Positions 1 to 8,706 are shown, numbered from the stretch's first letter. The stretch is DNA of 64,000 bases from Phycisphaerales bacterium (GCA_029260395.1 JAJDDJ010000001.1:434001-498000), one strand, 5' to 3'. The notes: a model not told the origin generated them from the sequence alone. Numbers and translations: made by a program.

Positions 1-1
1 C

Positions 2-1561
2 ATCGATGGCAGCGTCGAGTTCTACGACTGGCGCACCGAGGCGCTCGCCGAGTTCGCAGATAATTGGTCCGGCTCGGACGATGCGGCCGCACGGGCGCAA
101 GCAGCGCGCGAACTGTGGGCGCTGACCGAGACCAAGTTCGACGACATGGTCGGCGTGCATGCGCTGGACGACCGGACGCTCGAGGTGCGTGTCGTTCGGC
201 CCGTTCCGTACTTTCTTGATCTGTGCGCGTTCGCGACGTTCTTCCCGGTGTACCCGCCGCTGGTCTCGCAGTACGACCAGCTCGACACCAAGACGGGGCG
301 CATGATCGCCGAGGCGGGCTGGACCAAACCGCCCGAGCTTGTGAGCAACGGCCCGTTCAGGCTGACCCGCTGGCGGTTCAAGCGTGACATGCGGTTCGAG
401 AAGAACGAGCACTGGTGGAACGCCGACAGCGTGGCGATCGACTCGATGTCGCTTGTCTCGATCAGCGACCCCAACGCGCAGGTGCTCGCGTTCCAGACGG
501 GCGCGGTGGAGTTTCTGGCCGACGTGACCGCTGCCTATCGGCGGGAAATGTACGCGAAGAAGCGTTCGTTCTACGACGAGCACCGCAGCGAGTACGAGTC
601 GCTGCTGGCGCAGGGATACGACCAGTACGAGATCGACCGCAACCTGCCCGATGATCCGCGCAAGCACGCCCACTTCGTGCCCGCGTTCGGCACCTACTGG
701 TACAACTTCAACTGCAAGCCAAAGCTGCCCGACGGACGGCCCAACCCGTTCGCCGATGCCCGCGTCCGCCGCGCCTTTGCCATGACGATCGATAAGAAGG
801 CGATCGTCGAGGAGGTCCGGGGTTTCGGCGAGCCGACGGCCAACACGCTCATCCCCCGCGACTCGATCGGCGGGTACACCTCGCCCAAGGGCCTCAAGTG
901 CCTGTCTGACGCCGCCACAGAGGCAGAGCGCCAAGCCATCGCAACCGAGGCCCGCGCGCTGCTCGCTGAGGCTGGCTACCCGGACCCGAGCCAGTTCATC
1001 ACCGTCGAACTCCTGTTCAACAAAGACAGCGGCCACGACCTGATCGGCCAGGCCATCGCCAAGAACTGGAACAAGTACCTTGGCGTGCCCACTCGGCTGA
1101 TGCAGCGGGAGATCAAGGTCTTCCGCGACGACCTCAAGAACACCAACTTTATGACCAGCCGCGCTGGTTGGTATGGCGACTACGGCGACCCGACCACGTT
1201 CCTCGATCTCAGCCGCAAGGACGACGGCAACAACGACCGCAAGTACCACACCGCCGAGTTTGAGGGCTTGCTCGACGAGGCCAACCTCGAAACCGATCCC
1301 GCCAGGCGCATGGCACTGCTGAGCCGGGCCGAGACCATCATCATGGAGCGGGACCTGCCGATGGTGCCGCTGTTCCACTACGTCCACACCTATATGTTCG
1401 ATGCCTCCAAGCTCGGCGGGCCCAACGCTCACCCTCGCACCAAGCAGTGGATGGGCGGGTTCGACATTCTGGGTGACGGCAAAGGGCCGGATGTTGCGCC
1501 GGCCATGCCGCTGCGACCGATCGTGCAGTCGCTCGGGCGTCTCGACGGAGCGGCACCATGA
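2..1561 (+). CDS. Oligopeptide ABC transporter, substrate-binding protein (5' partial)
   Basis: Extracytoplasmic solute-binding protein of family 5 (OppA/DppA type), which captures peptides or similar solutes and delivers them to an inner-membrane permease. The frame is already open at the window edge, so the start and signal peptide lie outside; 519 residues are visible. The SBP_bac_5 hallmarks are present: a SNGPFRL segment followed by a KNEHWW-type motif near residues 117-140, and a C-terminal part rich in Trp/Tyr (GGFDILG). The stop codon overlaps the start of the downstream permease gene (ATGA), so the two are translationally coupled. The ligand cannot be told from sequence alone. No oppC, oppD or oppF follows, so these must lie upstream or elsewhere. 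Confidence 0.9.
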   Translation: MDGSVEFYDWRTEALAEFADNWSGSDDAAARAQAARELWALTETKFDDMVGVHALDDRTLEVRVVRPVPYFLDLCAFATFFPVYPPLVSQYDQLDTKTGRMIAEAGWTKPPELVSNGPFRLTRWRFKRDMRFEKNEHWWNADSVAIDSMSLVSISDPNAQVLAFQTGAVEFLADVTAAYRREMYAKKRSFYDEHRSEYESLLAQGYDQYEIDRNLPDDPRKHAHFVPAFGTYWYNFNCKPKLPDGRPNPFADARVRRAFAMTIDKKAIVEEVRGFGEPTANTLIPRDSIGGYTSPKGLKCLSDAATEAERQAIATEARALLAEAGYPDPSQFITVELLFNKDSGHDLIGQAIAKNWNKYLGVPTRLMQREIKVFRDDLKNTNFMTSRAGWYGDYGDPTTFLDLSRKDDGNNDRKYHTAEFEGLLDEANLETDPARRMALLSRAETIIMERDLPMVPLFHYVHTYMFDASKLGGPNAHPRTKQWMGGFDILGDGKGPDVAPAMPLRPIVQSLGRLDGAAP

Positions 1562-2565
1562 TCGGTCTGATCGCTCGCCGCCTGCTGCAACTCCCGCTGA
1601 TTCTGGGGGTGATCTACACGCTCACGCTGTGGCTCGCGTGGGGCATCCCGGGCAACCCGCTCGAGAACCCCGAGGGCCGCCAGCCGCCGCCTGAAGTCAT
1701 CGAGGCGATGCAGGCCCAGTACAACCTCGACAGCTTCGGCTCGTTCTACGGCTCGTACCTGGCCAGTGCCACGGGCGTTACGTGGCTTAGTGAGGAACTC
1801 AGCGGCGAGGCGGCACGCCGAGCGCAAGAGGCCGCTGATGCCGGCGTCGCCGCTCCCAGGCGGTACGTCTTTGACCTCGGCCCGTCGCTCCAGTACCGCG
1901 ACATCCGCGTCAACACGATCATCACCGACGCGATGCCCGTCTCCATCACGCTGGGCCTGGCTGCGATGCTCATCGCGGTGGTGGTCGGCGTGTCGGCGGG
2001 CGTGATCGGCGCGATTCGGCCCAACGGCCTGGCCGATGTCTCGACGCTCATTCTCGCGCTCATCGGTATCAGCCTTCCAAACTTTGTCATCGGCACCATC
2101 CTGCTGATCGTGCTGGGCATCTGGATTCCGATCATCCCCATCGTCGGCTGGGGCACCATTGCTGCGATCCCTGTGCCCGCGATCACCCTCAGCCTGCCGT
2201 TCGCGGCGTACATCGCAAGGCTCACTCGCCTTGGCATGCTCGAACACCTGTCCAGCGACTTCATTCGCACCGCACGCGCCAAGGGCGCGAGCGAGACCCG
2301 CGTCATCATCCGCCACGCGCTCAAGAACGCCTTTCTGCCCGTGCTCAGCTACCTCGGGCCGGCGACCGCGTTCGCGATGACCGGCTCGTTCGTCGTCGAG
2401 CGTGTCTTCAGCGTGCCGGGCATCGGCCAGCACTTCGTCAACGCCGTGCAGAACAAGGACCTGTTCCTGATCATGGGCGTGGTGCTGATCTTCGCGACGA
2501 TGCTGATCCTGTTCAACCTCGCGGTGGATGTGCTCTACCGCTGGGTCGACCCGCGGATCGAGTAG
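1558..2565 (+). CDS. Oligopeptide ABC transporter permease (OppB/DppB type)
   Basis: Integral membrane permease subunit of a peptide-type ABC transporter, 335 residues, matching the usual DppB length of about 340. It has an N-terminal membrane segment, a PGNP motif at about residues 31-34, a long extracytoplasmic section and then the BPD_transp_1 core. The EAA loop that docks on the ATPase is clear at about residues 228-262 (FIRTARAKGAS then RHALKNAFLPVL). The start codon lies inside the stop of the binding-protein gene (ATGA overlap). The operon ends here: the next gene is an unrelated sigma factor 53 bp downstream, so the partner permease and ATPase are not in this window after this point. 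Confidence 0.93.
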   Translation: MIGLIARRLLQLPLILGVIYTLTLWLAWGIPGNPLENPEGRQPPPEVIEAMQAQYNLDSFGSFYGSYLASATGVTWLSEELSGEAARRAQEAADAGVAAPRRYVFDLGPSLQYRDIRVNTIITDAMPVSITLGLAAMLIAVVVGVSAGVIGAIRPNGLADVSTLILALIGISLPNFVIGTILLIVLGIWIPIIPIVGWGTIAAIPVPAITLSLPFAAYIARLTRLGMLEHLSSDFIRTARAKGASETRVIIRHALKNAFLPVLSYLGPATAFAMTGSFVVERVFSVPGIGQHFVNAVQNKDLFLIMGVVLIFATMLILFNLAVDVLYRWVDPRIE

Positions 2566-2605
2566 GCGCTTCCGGATCGAGACGCAGCTACAGGCCCAGT
2601 GCGAT

Positions 2606-2611
2606 TACGCT
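2606..2611 (+). promoter_or_regulatory. Candidate -10 element, sigma factor gene
   Basis: TACGCT ends 7 bases before the GTG start at 2619, and no Shine-Dalgarno sequence is visible. This fits a leaderless or nearly leaderless transcript. No good -35 is seen, as is common for weak or alternative promoters. Inferred from spacing and from similar arrangements before other genes in this window. Confidence 0.35.
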
Positions 2612-2618
2612 CTGCGGC

Positions 2619-3173
2619 GTGGACCTTCGCCCCGACACTCAGACCGACGCCCAGCTCATCGAACTCGCCCAGTCTCGCTCACCCGATGCGACCGAGGCAT
2701 TCGAGAAGCTCTACCGCCGCCACCGGGACTGGGTGGTACGCGCAGCACGGCGGCTCACCCCTGATGACCAGGCCGCCCTCGATGCGGCGCACGATGCATT
2801 CCTCGGCCTGATGCGTCGCCTGAGCGTGCCCCCGCCGCTCAAGCTGCGATCAAGGCTCACGACGTACCTCTACCCCGCGGTCCGCCACGCCGCAGCGCGG
2901 GCAGCCAAGAAGCGGACGCTGCCAAGAGATCTCCCGGTTGCCGGGCCATCCGCAGATCACGAGCCTGCAGCTTCCGGCTCCCTGCGGGCCGCCCTCGACC
3001 GCCTGCCGCCCGCCCAGCGTGAGGTACTCGTGCTGCACACCGTGGAGGGGCTGACGCTCGAAGAGGTCGCTCTGGCCATGCAGACGCCCGTGGGCACAGC
3101 CAAGAGCCGCCTGCACAAGGCTCTTCAGCGGCTCAGGGCCGACGAGAGCCTCCGCGAGCTGTTCGAGCCCTGA
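2619..3173 (+). CDS. ECF-type RNA polymerase sigma factor
   Basis: A 184-residue sigma-70 family factor of extracytoplasmic-function size. Region 2 spans about residues 20-90 (TEAFEKLYRRHRDWV, then an acidic and Leu-rich helix). Region 4 spans about residues 125-180 with the helix-turn-helix signature LTLEEVALAMQTPVGTAKSR. It starts at GTG 2619. Directly downstream are a membrane protein with a dockerin, a cohesin-like protein and two lipoproteins, the last four coupled by ATGA overlaps or short gaps. That context suggests the sigma factor responds to, or controls, a cell-envelope process. The neighbouring membrane protein at 3253 sits where an anti-sigma factor would be expected, but that role is inferred from position and topology. 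Confidence 0.9.
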   Translation: MDLRPDTQTDAQLIELAQSRSPDATEAFEKLYRRHRDWVVRAARRLTPDDQAALDAAHDAFLGLMRRLSVPPPLKLRSRLTTYLYPAVRHAAARAAKKRTLPRDLPVAGPSADHEPAASGSLRAALDRLPPAQREVLVLHTVEGLTLEEVALAMQTPVGTAKSRLHKALQRLRADESLRELFEP

Positions 3174-3252
3174 GCAGCTCAACCTTGGAAGAAATCTCAC
3201 AAGCCGCGCGAACCGTCTAGCCAGCAGCCGTCTCTCACCCTCTGGAACCGCC

Positions 3253-3753
3253 ATGCACGACCACGACGACAGCCAATCTGAACCCGCTGTGCCCGCCAAG
3301 TTGGCCGACGCGCTGCGACAAATCAGCCGTCAGCCCATCGATACCCGCGAGTTGGACACCCGTGTGCTCGCCTGCGCCGACCGTCTCGGCTCGCCATCGA
3401 GTTTCCCGATTCGCCTCAGCATGGGCCGGCTCGTGGGCCTCGGCGGGGCGCTTGCTGCGGGGCTGGCGCTGGCGATGGTCTTCTGGCCCCAGCTCTCTCA
3501 GCCGCGAAGCGCCTCGCTGGCTCAAAGCTCGATCGCCAACGACTTCGACCGCGACGGCCGGGTCACCGTGCTGGACGCGTACCTCGTGGCGCGCGGTGTG
3601 CGCGATGGCACTGTCGATCCGGCGTGGGATGCCGATGCCAGCGGCACGGTCAACCTCTCCGATGCCGATGCGATCGCGCAACTCGCGGTGCTGCTCGAAC
3701 CTGCTGACTCCGCCCCAACCAGCGAACGGCTCGACTCGGCGGGTGCGGGATGA
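3253..3753 (+). CDS. Single-pass membrane protein with C-terminal dockerin-like EF-hand pair (putative anti-sigma factor)
   Basis: 166 residues. The N-terminal 56 residues are hydrophilic and presumably cytoplasmic. Residues 57-79 form one transmembrane helix. The outer part holds two perfect calcium-loop motifs: D97-x-D99-x-D101-G-x5-D108 and D126-x-D128-x-S130-G-x5-D137. Each is followed by a short amphipathic helix, which is the layout of a type I dockerin. The N-terminal part (LADALRQI, then a TRELDTRVLA segment) resembles the short cytoplasmic heads found beside ECF factors in planctomycetes, so an anti-sigma or sensor role is likely but unproven. Its stop overlaps the start of the cohesin-like gene (ATGA). 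There is no clear Shine-Dalgarno; GGA lies 6 bases before the ATG. Confidence 0.75.
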   Translation: MHDHDDSQSEPAVPAKLADALRQISRQPIDTRELDTRVLACADRLGSPSSFPIRLSMGRLVGLGGALAAGLALAMVFWPQLSQPRSASLAQSSIANDFDRDGRVTVLDAYLVARGVRDGTVDPAWDADASGTVNLSDADAIAQLAVLLEPADSAPTSERLDSAGAG

Positions 3754-4211
3754 ACCGGCTTTGTGCGCTCATCGCGTTGTCGGTGCTCGGAGCCATGCTC
3801 TGCGGTCTGGTGCTCGGTCCTAAGCAATCCGCGCTGGTGCAGGACGAGGCACGCTTTGGTTGGGTGGATATCCACCTCGACGCGGGCGCTGGCACTGAGC
3901 TCGGCGCGTGGCAGATTGAATTGGTCGATGCCACCGGCCGATCGACCATCGTGGGCATCGAGGGCGGCGAACACCCAGCCTTCGCCGAGCCGCCCCACTA
4001 CGACCCCAGAGCCATGGCCGACAGCGACCGCGTGGTGCTCGCTGCGTTCAGCACAGCCGATGTGCTGCCCACTGGCCGAACCCGCGTAGCACGCATCCAT
4101 GTGCGAACAACCGGCAAGGCGGACTGGAAGCTCACGCTCATCGCCGCAGCCGACGCCGCCGGCACACCCATCGAGCCCGAAACGAAACTTGAAGAAGGGA
4201 GCGCCCCATGA
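3750..4211 (+). CDS. Secreted or membrane-anchored cohesin-like protein
   Basis: 153 residues with an N-terminal hydrophobic segment at residues 4-23 (signal peptide or anchor, no proper lipobox). The rest looks like one beta-rich domain. The pattern of a VDIHLDAG strand, a GAWQIELVDA strand, VVLAAFSTADVLPTG and then RVARIHV and an ADAAGTPI ending recalls cohesin domains, which typically show an AFQ-type strand, an AAFST-type strand and a closing Asp-Gly-Pro turn. I infer a cohesin fold from this pattern; sequence identity is low and a structural search would be needed. It is coupled on both sides by ATGA overlaps, next to a dockerin-bearing protein, which strengthens the reading. Confidence 0.55.
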   Translation: MNRLCALIALSVLGAMLCGLVLGPKQSALVQDEARFGWVDIHLDAGAGTELGAWQIELVDATGRSTIVGIEGGEHPAFAEPPHYDPRAMADSDRVVLAAFSTADVLPTGRTRVARIHVRTTGKADWKLTLIAAADAAGTPIEPETKLEEGSAP

Positions 4212-6598
4212 AGCGCCCGCTGACGATTGTTCTGGCCACGCTTTCTATCGGTGCTCTGCTCATGGTGAGCATCGCTGCGTGCAGCAGCCCGAGCGCCACA
4301 CGCTCCACATCTGGCACCGTGCCACCGCCGAGCGAGCGACACGCCTCGGTCCCACAGCCTGCGCCGTCGGCTGAACCAAACTACTCCGACGTTCCTGGAA
4401 CGGACCTCGGAGAGGCATTACGAGTCGCTGAGGGGAAGTACCCAACAACCTTGAATGAACTCTCTCCTGTCATCTCTGACGCCGCGGTTGGCTTTGACCC
4501 AGAACTTGGTGGTTCGGGCTTGCCTGCCCGCGTCGACCTTACACGCATGCTAGGGGTGGCTCCAGGCGATCAAAGAACCTTGCGTCTGCCCCATCAACTG
4601 GCCCAAGCAGTCTCCCTCGACCAATCCCTCCGCTCTACGCCCGGAACAATGCCGTCGCTCGATGAAGAGCTGTGGGTCGTCCAACTGCCCGAAGACTGGA
4701 AGCCCCAGCCCGACCCGCTCACGCCCGGCACGGGCTCACTCATGTGTACATGGGCGGGCGGCGACATCGACGACGTCGAACGCCTCGTGCCCGTCCCGCT
4801 GGCGAGCACCGATGTGCGCGCGCGCATCGGCGGCATCATCGCCTCGACCGTGGTCACGCAGTCGTTCCAGAACCCTTACAGCGAGAAGATCGAGGCGGTG
4901 TACGTCTTCCCGTTGCCGCAGAACGCAGCGGTCAACGAGTTCATCATGGTCGTGGGCGAGCGGCGCATCCGGGGCATCATCCGCGAGAAGCAGGAAGCCG
5001 AGCGGATCTACAACCAGGCGCGCGCACAGGGCCACGTCGCGAGCCTGCTGACCCAGCAGCGGCCCAACATCTTCACGCAGAAGGTCGCCAACATCGAGCC
5101 GGGCCGGGCGATCGACATCGAGATCACCTACCTGCACACACTGCCCTACCGCGACGGCTCGCTCGAATACGTCTTCCCGATGGTCGTCGGCCCGAGGTTC
5201 AACCCGCCGAGCGTGGGCGACGGCGGCATCGGTGCGGTGCCGCGAACCGCTCGCAGCGACCAGCAAACAACGGTCAGCTACCTCGCGCCCCGCGAGCGCT
5301 CCGGTCACGACATCGGGATTGACATCGCCATCGATGCGGGCGTGCCGATCCGGGGTATCCACTCCAAGCACCACACGGTCCAGACGCAGCGCACCGGCGA
5401 GCAGGGTGCGCACGTCCGGCTCGCCAGTCGTGACAAGCAGCCTAACAAGGACTTCGTGCTGCAGCTTGATATCGGCAGTGCGATGACCACCAGCGGCGTA
5501 CTCACTTGGGACGACGGCCAAGGCGGCGGGTACTTCGCGGCCATGCTGGTTCCGCCCGCCGAACTCGCGAGCCTGCCCCGCAGGCCGATGGAACTGGTGT
5601 TTGTGCTCGACTGCTCGGGCAGCATGAGCGGCACGCCAATCGAACAAGCCAAGGCCGCCATACGCAAGGGGCTGGACCTGCTGGAACCGACCGATACCTT
5701 CCAGGTGATCCGCTTCTCGAACAACGCTTCGGGCCTTGGCGGTCAGCCGCTGGCAGCGAACCGGGACAACCTTCGGCGCGCGCGCCAGTACGTCGACGGC
5801 CTCCACGGCGGCGGCGGGACGATGATGATCGAGGGCATCCGCGCAGCCCTTGGCTACCAGCACGCAGAGGGCCGCCAGCGGTACATCGTGTTCCTGACCG
5901 ACGGGTACATCGGCAACGAGGCCGAGATCCTCGGCGAGATGGCCCGGTCGATGGGCGCGAGCCGCGTGTTCTCGATGGGCGTGGGCTCGTCGCCCAACCG
6001 CTACCTGATGGAGCGGATGGCCAAGCTCGGGCGGGGCGCGGTGGCGTACCTAAGCCCGCGCGACGATGCAAGAGAGACCATGACCCGTTTCTTCGAGACC
6101 GTCTCGCGCCCTGCGATGACCGAGGTCACGCTTGATCTCGGTACAGGAACGGGCACAGCGGTCACAGAGGTGTACCCCAGCAGCGCACAAGACCTGTTTG
6201 TTGGCAGACCCGTGGTCATCACGGGCCGGTACTCGGGTGCTGCGCCGAGTTCGGCGCGGCTTCGCGGGCACGCTGGGGGCGACGTGCTCGACATGAGCAT
6301 CGCGGCTCGCCCGGTCACCGACAACACGCTCGGCGCTGGCCTCCGCACGGTGTGGGCGCGTGGCAAGATCGCCGACCTGATGGACCGCTCGCTCACGGTC
6401 GCCATGCCCGACCTCGCCCACCGAGTCGAACATCTCGCGCTGGAGCACTCTCTCATGAGCGCGTTTACAGCGTTTGTCGCGGTGGACAGTTCCCGGATCA
6501 CCGAGGGCTCGCACGGCACCACCGTCGCGGTGCCCGTGCCGGTGCCCGAGGGCGTACGCTACGAGACCACCGTCGCCAGCCCCGGGGGTGGCGGATGA
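4208..6598 (+). CDS. VIT and VWA domain lipoprotein
   Basis: 796 residues. A signal peptide with lipobox IAAC puts the lipidated Cys at residue 25. A Pro/Ser-rich N-terminal stretch is followed by a VIT (vault/inter-alpha-trypsin) domain at about residues 200-335 and a von Willebrand A domain at about 460-640. The VWA metal site is intact: D468-x-S470-x-S472 followed by the downstream Thr and Asp motifs (FLTDGYIG). The C-terminal part (LEHSLMSAFTAFVAVD) is typical of VIT-VWA proteins. Such proteins bind protein partners through a metal ion at the cell surface. It is the largest product of the ECF sigma operon. Roughly residues 58-150 (bases 4380-4655) have lower GC and different codon use from the flanks. 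Confidence 0.9.
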   Translation: MKRPLTIVLATLSIGALLMVSIAACSSPSATRSTSGTVPPPSERHASVPQPAPSAEPNYSDVPGTDLGEALRVAEGKYPTTLNELSPVISDAAVGFDPELGGSGLPARVDLTRMLGVAPGDQRTLRLPHQLAQAVSLDQSLRSTPGTMPSLDEELWVVQLPEDWKPQPDPLTPGTGSLMCTWAGGDIDDVERLVPVPLASTDVRARIGGIIASTVVTQSFQNPYSEKIEAVYVFPLPQNAAVNEFIMVVGERRIRGIIREKQEAERIYNQARAQGHVASLLTQQRPNIFTQKVANIEPGRAIDIEITYLHTLPYRDGSLEYVFPMVVGPRFNPPSVGDGGIGAVPRTARSDQQTTVSYLAPRERSGHDIGIDIAIDAGVPIRGIHSKHHTVQTQRTGEQGAHVRLASRDKQPNKDFVLQLDIGSAMTTSGVLTWDDGQGGGYFAAMLVPPAELASLPRRPMELVFVLDCSGSMSGTPIEQAKAAIRKGLDLLEPTDTFQVIRFSNNASGLGGQPLAANRDNLRRARQYVDGLHGGGGTMMIEGIRAALGYQHAEGRQRYIVFLTDGYIGNEAEILGEMARSMGASRVFSMGVGSSPNRYLMERMAKLGRGAVAYLSPRDDARETMTRFFETVSRPAMTEVTLDLGTGTGTAVTEVYPSSAQDLFVGRPVVITGRYSGAAPSSARLRGHAGGDVLDMSIAARPVTDNTLGAGLRTVWARGKIADLMDRSLTVAMPDLAHRVEHLALEHSLMSAFTAFVAVDSSRITEGSHGTTVAVPVPVPEGVRYETTVASPGGGG

Positions 6599-7197
6599 GA
6601 CCAATCATCGCAGCCGGTCTTGCTTGCGCCGTGCTCCTGCTCGCCGCGTGCTCGGTGCCCGGGCGGCGCGCCTCCGAGCCCGGACTGCTCGTCAAGAACG
6701 ACACCAACCGCGCGCTCAGCGTGAACGTCGATCACGGCAGACTCGACCCCAGCACGGGCGCGTTCACGACGCTCGGATCGCTGCTCGCGGATGAAAGAAT
6801 CAACCGGGGCCGGTACACCATCGTGGACCTGGGTGCGTACGAGAATCTGCTGCGCAGCATGCCGACAGGTGACACGGTGCTCCGCGTGCAAGCGATGGAC
6901 CCCAGCTACCGGTCGACGCTGACCTTTGCGTACCTCGTGCCCGCATCGACCGTTGGCCGTGAGAGCTACCAAACCAACCCATCCGGGGGCACCAGCCGCA
7001 TGGCTCGCACGGTGGTGCAGCACGACCACCGCCGCATGTCTGGCCGCGTCCGCTGGGAGGGGTATCCGAACAACTACTGGCTGGTCACCGAGCGCGGCTT
7101 TGCCGAGGTCATCGCAAGCCAACAGCATGTGGTCATACGAAGCGGATCCATGCGCACCATCCCGGGCGATCGGTACCCGACAGCGACGGGGCGCTAG
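6595..7197 (+). CDS. Small lipoprotein of the ECF sigma operon
   Basis: 200 residues with a signal peptide and lipobox LAAC (Cys19), so it is predicted to be a lipid-anchored envelope protein. The start at ATG 6595 is chosen because it overlaps the stop of the VIT/VWA gene (ATGA) and opens directly into a signal peptide. The mature part has no family I recognise; it holds a KNDTNRALSVNV-type strand near its start and several Tyr- and Arg-rich stretches. It is the last gene of the operon and its stop overlaps the stop of the opposite-strand gene by 4 bases (CTAG), so transcription from both sides converges here without room for a terminator. Confidence 0.8.
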   Translation: MRPIIAAGLACAVLLLAACSVPGRRASEPGLLVKNDTNRALSVNVDHGRLDPSTGAFTTLGSLLADERINRGRYTIVDLGAYENLLRSMPTGDTVLRVQAMDPSYRSTLTFAYLVPASTVGRESYQTNPSGGTSRMARTVVQHDHRRMSGRVRWEGYPNNYWLVTERGFAEVIASQQHVVIRSGSMRTIPGDRYPTATGR

Positions 7198-8198
7198 CTT
7201 GCCGCTGCATCTCTCGGTTCCGAGAGCAGCTTGGCTCGCCTGCGGAGGATGAACACGATGCCGCCGATCCACACCAGCACGCAGACGCCGAGAGTCACGA
7301 TCGGGATGATGTAGTCGCTCGGCGAGCCCATCATCGCGCCCATGCCGCCCCAGTTCGATGTTCCGCCCGACTGCTGGAGCTGTGCGCCGCTGTTGTTGGC
7401 ATTGACCCCGGCTGAAGCCATCATGTTGGTCTCGTAGCTGAGAGGGTCTTGCAACGCCAGGTCGGCCACATTTGTGATCTCGGCTGCGAAGTCCGGCAGT
7501 GTCGCGTGCTCGGCTTCTTCGAGCCCGATGGCGCTGAAGGCAGCGGATACGTCCTCTGGTGCTAGGTACTCGCCCCGTGCGATCTCGACGCCGTCGGGGC
7601 CGGTCAGCACCCAGGCATCCGTCGACGCGTCGTTAAAGGCGATGACCGCCTCCTGCTCGTCCGCCGAGATCGTGAACAGAATGGTCCCCGAGTTGGCCGG
7701 CATGCCCCAGTTGCCATCGACATCCACGTCCACCGCGAGCGTGAAGCTCGGAGGAGACTGCCGAGTGCCATCGGCTGCGGGCGGCAGGCGCGAGGGCCGG
7801 AAGGTGAAGTTGGAGGTATAGGCCATGCCGCCGGCCCCACCAGCCGCTCCCATCGCGACCGACTGCGTCATCGCCACCATCGAGACCATGTAGATCACAA
7901 TCGTCCCGGCTGAGATCACGATGAGCGACCAGCCGAGCATCGCGGCGGGCACCGAGCCCGCGGTGCGGATCACGTTGCGCCTTGTGTTGACACCCGCTTT
8001 GAGCAGGTCCGCGCCGCACTCCGAGCATCGGCCAGCCTGGAGCGTCGTAAGCTCGTACCCGCAGGACCCGCAGCCCGCCGACCTGGGCAGGCCCGCCGGG
8101 GCAGCGATAGCCCTCCAGACCGCGTTGGCTGCCAGGCCCACCGCGATGAGGATCGCTGCCAAGAACAGAACGCCGCTGGCCATCATGCCGATAAACAT
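7194..8198 (-). CDS. Membrane protein with double-CxxC zinc ribbon
   Basis: 334 residues. It opens with a transmembrane helix (about residues 7-27), then a zinc ribbon with Cys43, Cys46, Cys58 and Cys61 (CGSCGYE ... CSECG), another helix at about residues 85-110, a large soluble section and a final helix near the C-terminus followed by a basic tail. The ribbon plus membrane helix arrangement is frequent in Phycisphaerae proteins of unknown function. I place the start at ATG 8198 because a -10-like TAGCAT lies 5 bases before it, and because an earlier start would run into the neighbouring gene. No function is recognised; the middle section has a DVDVDGNWG calcium-type turn. Confidence 0.7.
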   Translation of the reverse strand: MFIGMMASGVLFLAAILIAVGLAANAVWRAIAAPAGLPRSAGCGSCGYELTTLQAGRCSECGADLLKAGVNTRRNVIRTAGSVPAAMLGWSLIVISAGTIVIYMVSMVAMTQSVAMGAAGGAGGMAYTSNFTFRPSRLPPAADGTRQSPPSFTLAVDVDVDGNWGMPANSGTILFTISADEQEAVIAFNDASTDAWVLTGPDGVEIARGEYLAPEDVSAAFSAIGLEEAEHATLPDFAAEITNVADLALQDPLSYETNMMASAGVNANNSGAQLQQSGGTSNWGGMGAMMGSPSDYIIPIVTLGVCVLVWIGGIVFILRRRAKLLSEPRDAAAS

Positions 8199-8203
8199 GC
8201 CCC

Positions 8204-8209
8204 ATGCTA
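8204..8209 (-). promoter_or_regulatory. Candidate -10 element, zinc-ribbon gene
   Basis: On the minus strand TAGCAT ends 5 bases before ATG 8198, with only GGGGC between. No separate Shine-Dalgarno sequence. It supports this start and a leaderless transcript. Confidence 0.35.
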
Positions 8210-8262
8210 CCAAACGGTTGCACCTGGCCGAAAAGCAATCTCCTGTTGTTCGCGGTCCCCGC

Positions 8263-8700
8263 TCAGCCCTGCTGCTTGAACGCCGCCCCATCGAGCACAT
8301 CGAAGCTCACAAAGTCCGCGACTGCAAAGTCCGCTGCCTTCTGGCCCGGAGCCGTCGGCGTGCAGTGGATGGGCATCCCCGCATGGACCACGACCGCCCC
8401 GCCCTCGATGGCGATGACCATGCCCTGCACACGCCTGGGCCTGCCGAACACGGGCTCGACGTAGCGCCCGCCCGCGCCGACCTTGTCGATCCGCCGGGCT
8501 TGGGCCGAGATCGTCCCGATGATGCGGTCGCCAGCCTCAGCGTTCACATCGCCCGAGGGGCGCAGGTGCATCTCGTAGTTCGTGTTGGGGAACGTGAGCT
8601 TGACCGCTGCAGCCTTGGTAGCCGTCGCGGGAAAGTGGCCCGCGAACACGCCGCGAGCGAGCTTGGGATCGATCTTGGTGGTCGGAGCGGGGTGGATCAT
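8263..8700 (-). CDS. Conserved-type hypothetical protein
   Basis: 145 residues, soluble, with no signal peptide and no membrane helix. The composition is regular for a small beta-rich domain (KLTFPNTNYEMHL strand, GDRIIGTISAQARR, VEPVFGRPRRVQG, then VVVHAGMPIHC). The codon use matches its neighbours and the reading frame is intact, so I regard it as a real gene, but I do not recognise a family. The start at ATG 8698-8700 is preceded by TATCTT at a 6-base distance. It ends 64 bp before the next gene on the same strand. Confidence 0.65.
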   Translation of the reverse strand: MIHPAPTTKIDPKLARGVFAGHFPATATKAAAVKLTFPNTNYEMHLRPSGDVNAEAGDRIIGTISAQARRIDKVGAGGRYVEPVFGRPRRVQGMVIAIEGGAVVVHAGMPIHCTPTAPGQKAADFAVADFVSFDVLDGAAFKQQG

Positions 8701-8706
8701 GCCCTC

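Noticed and set aside
1429..2433. A 334-codon minus-strand frame
   Set aside because: Antisense to the oppB-type permease gene and the end of the binding protein; Asp/Arg/His-rich without features.
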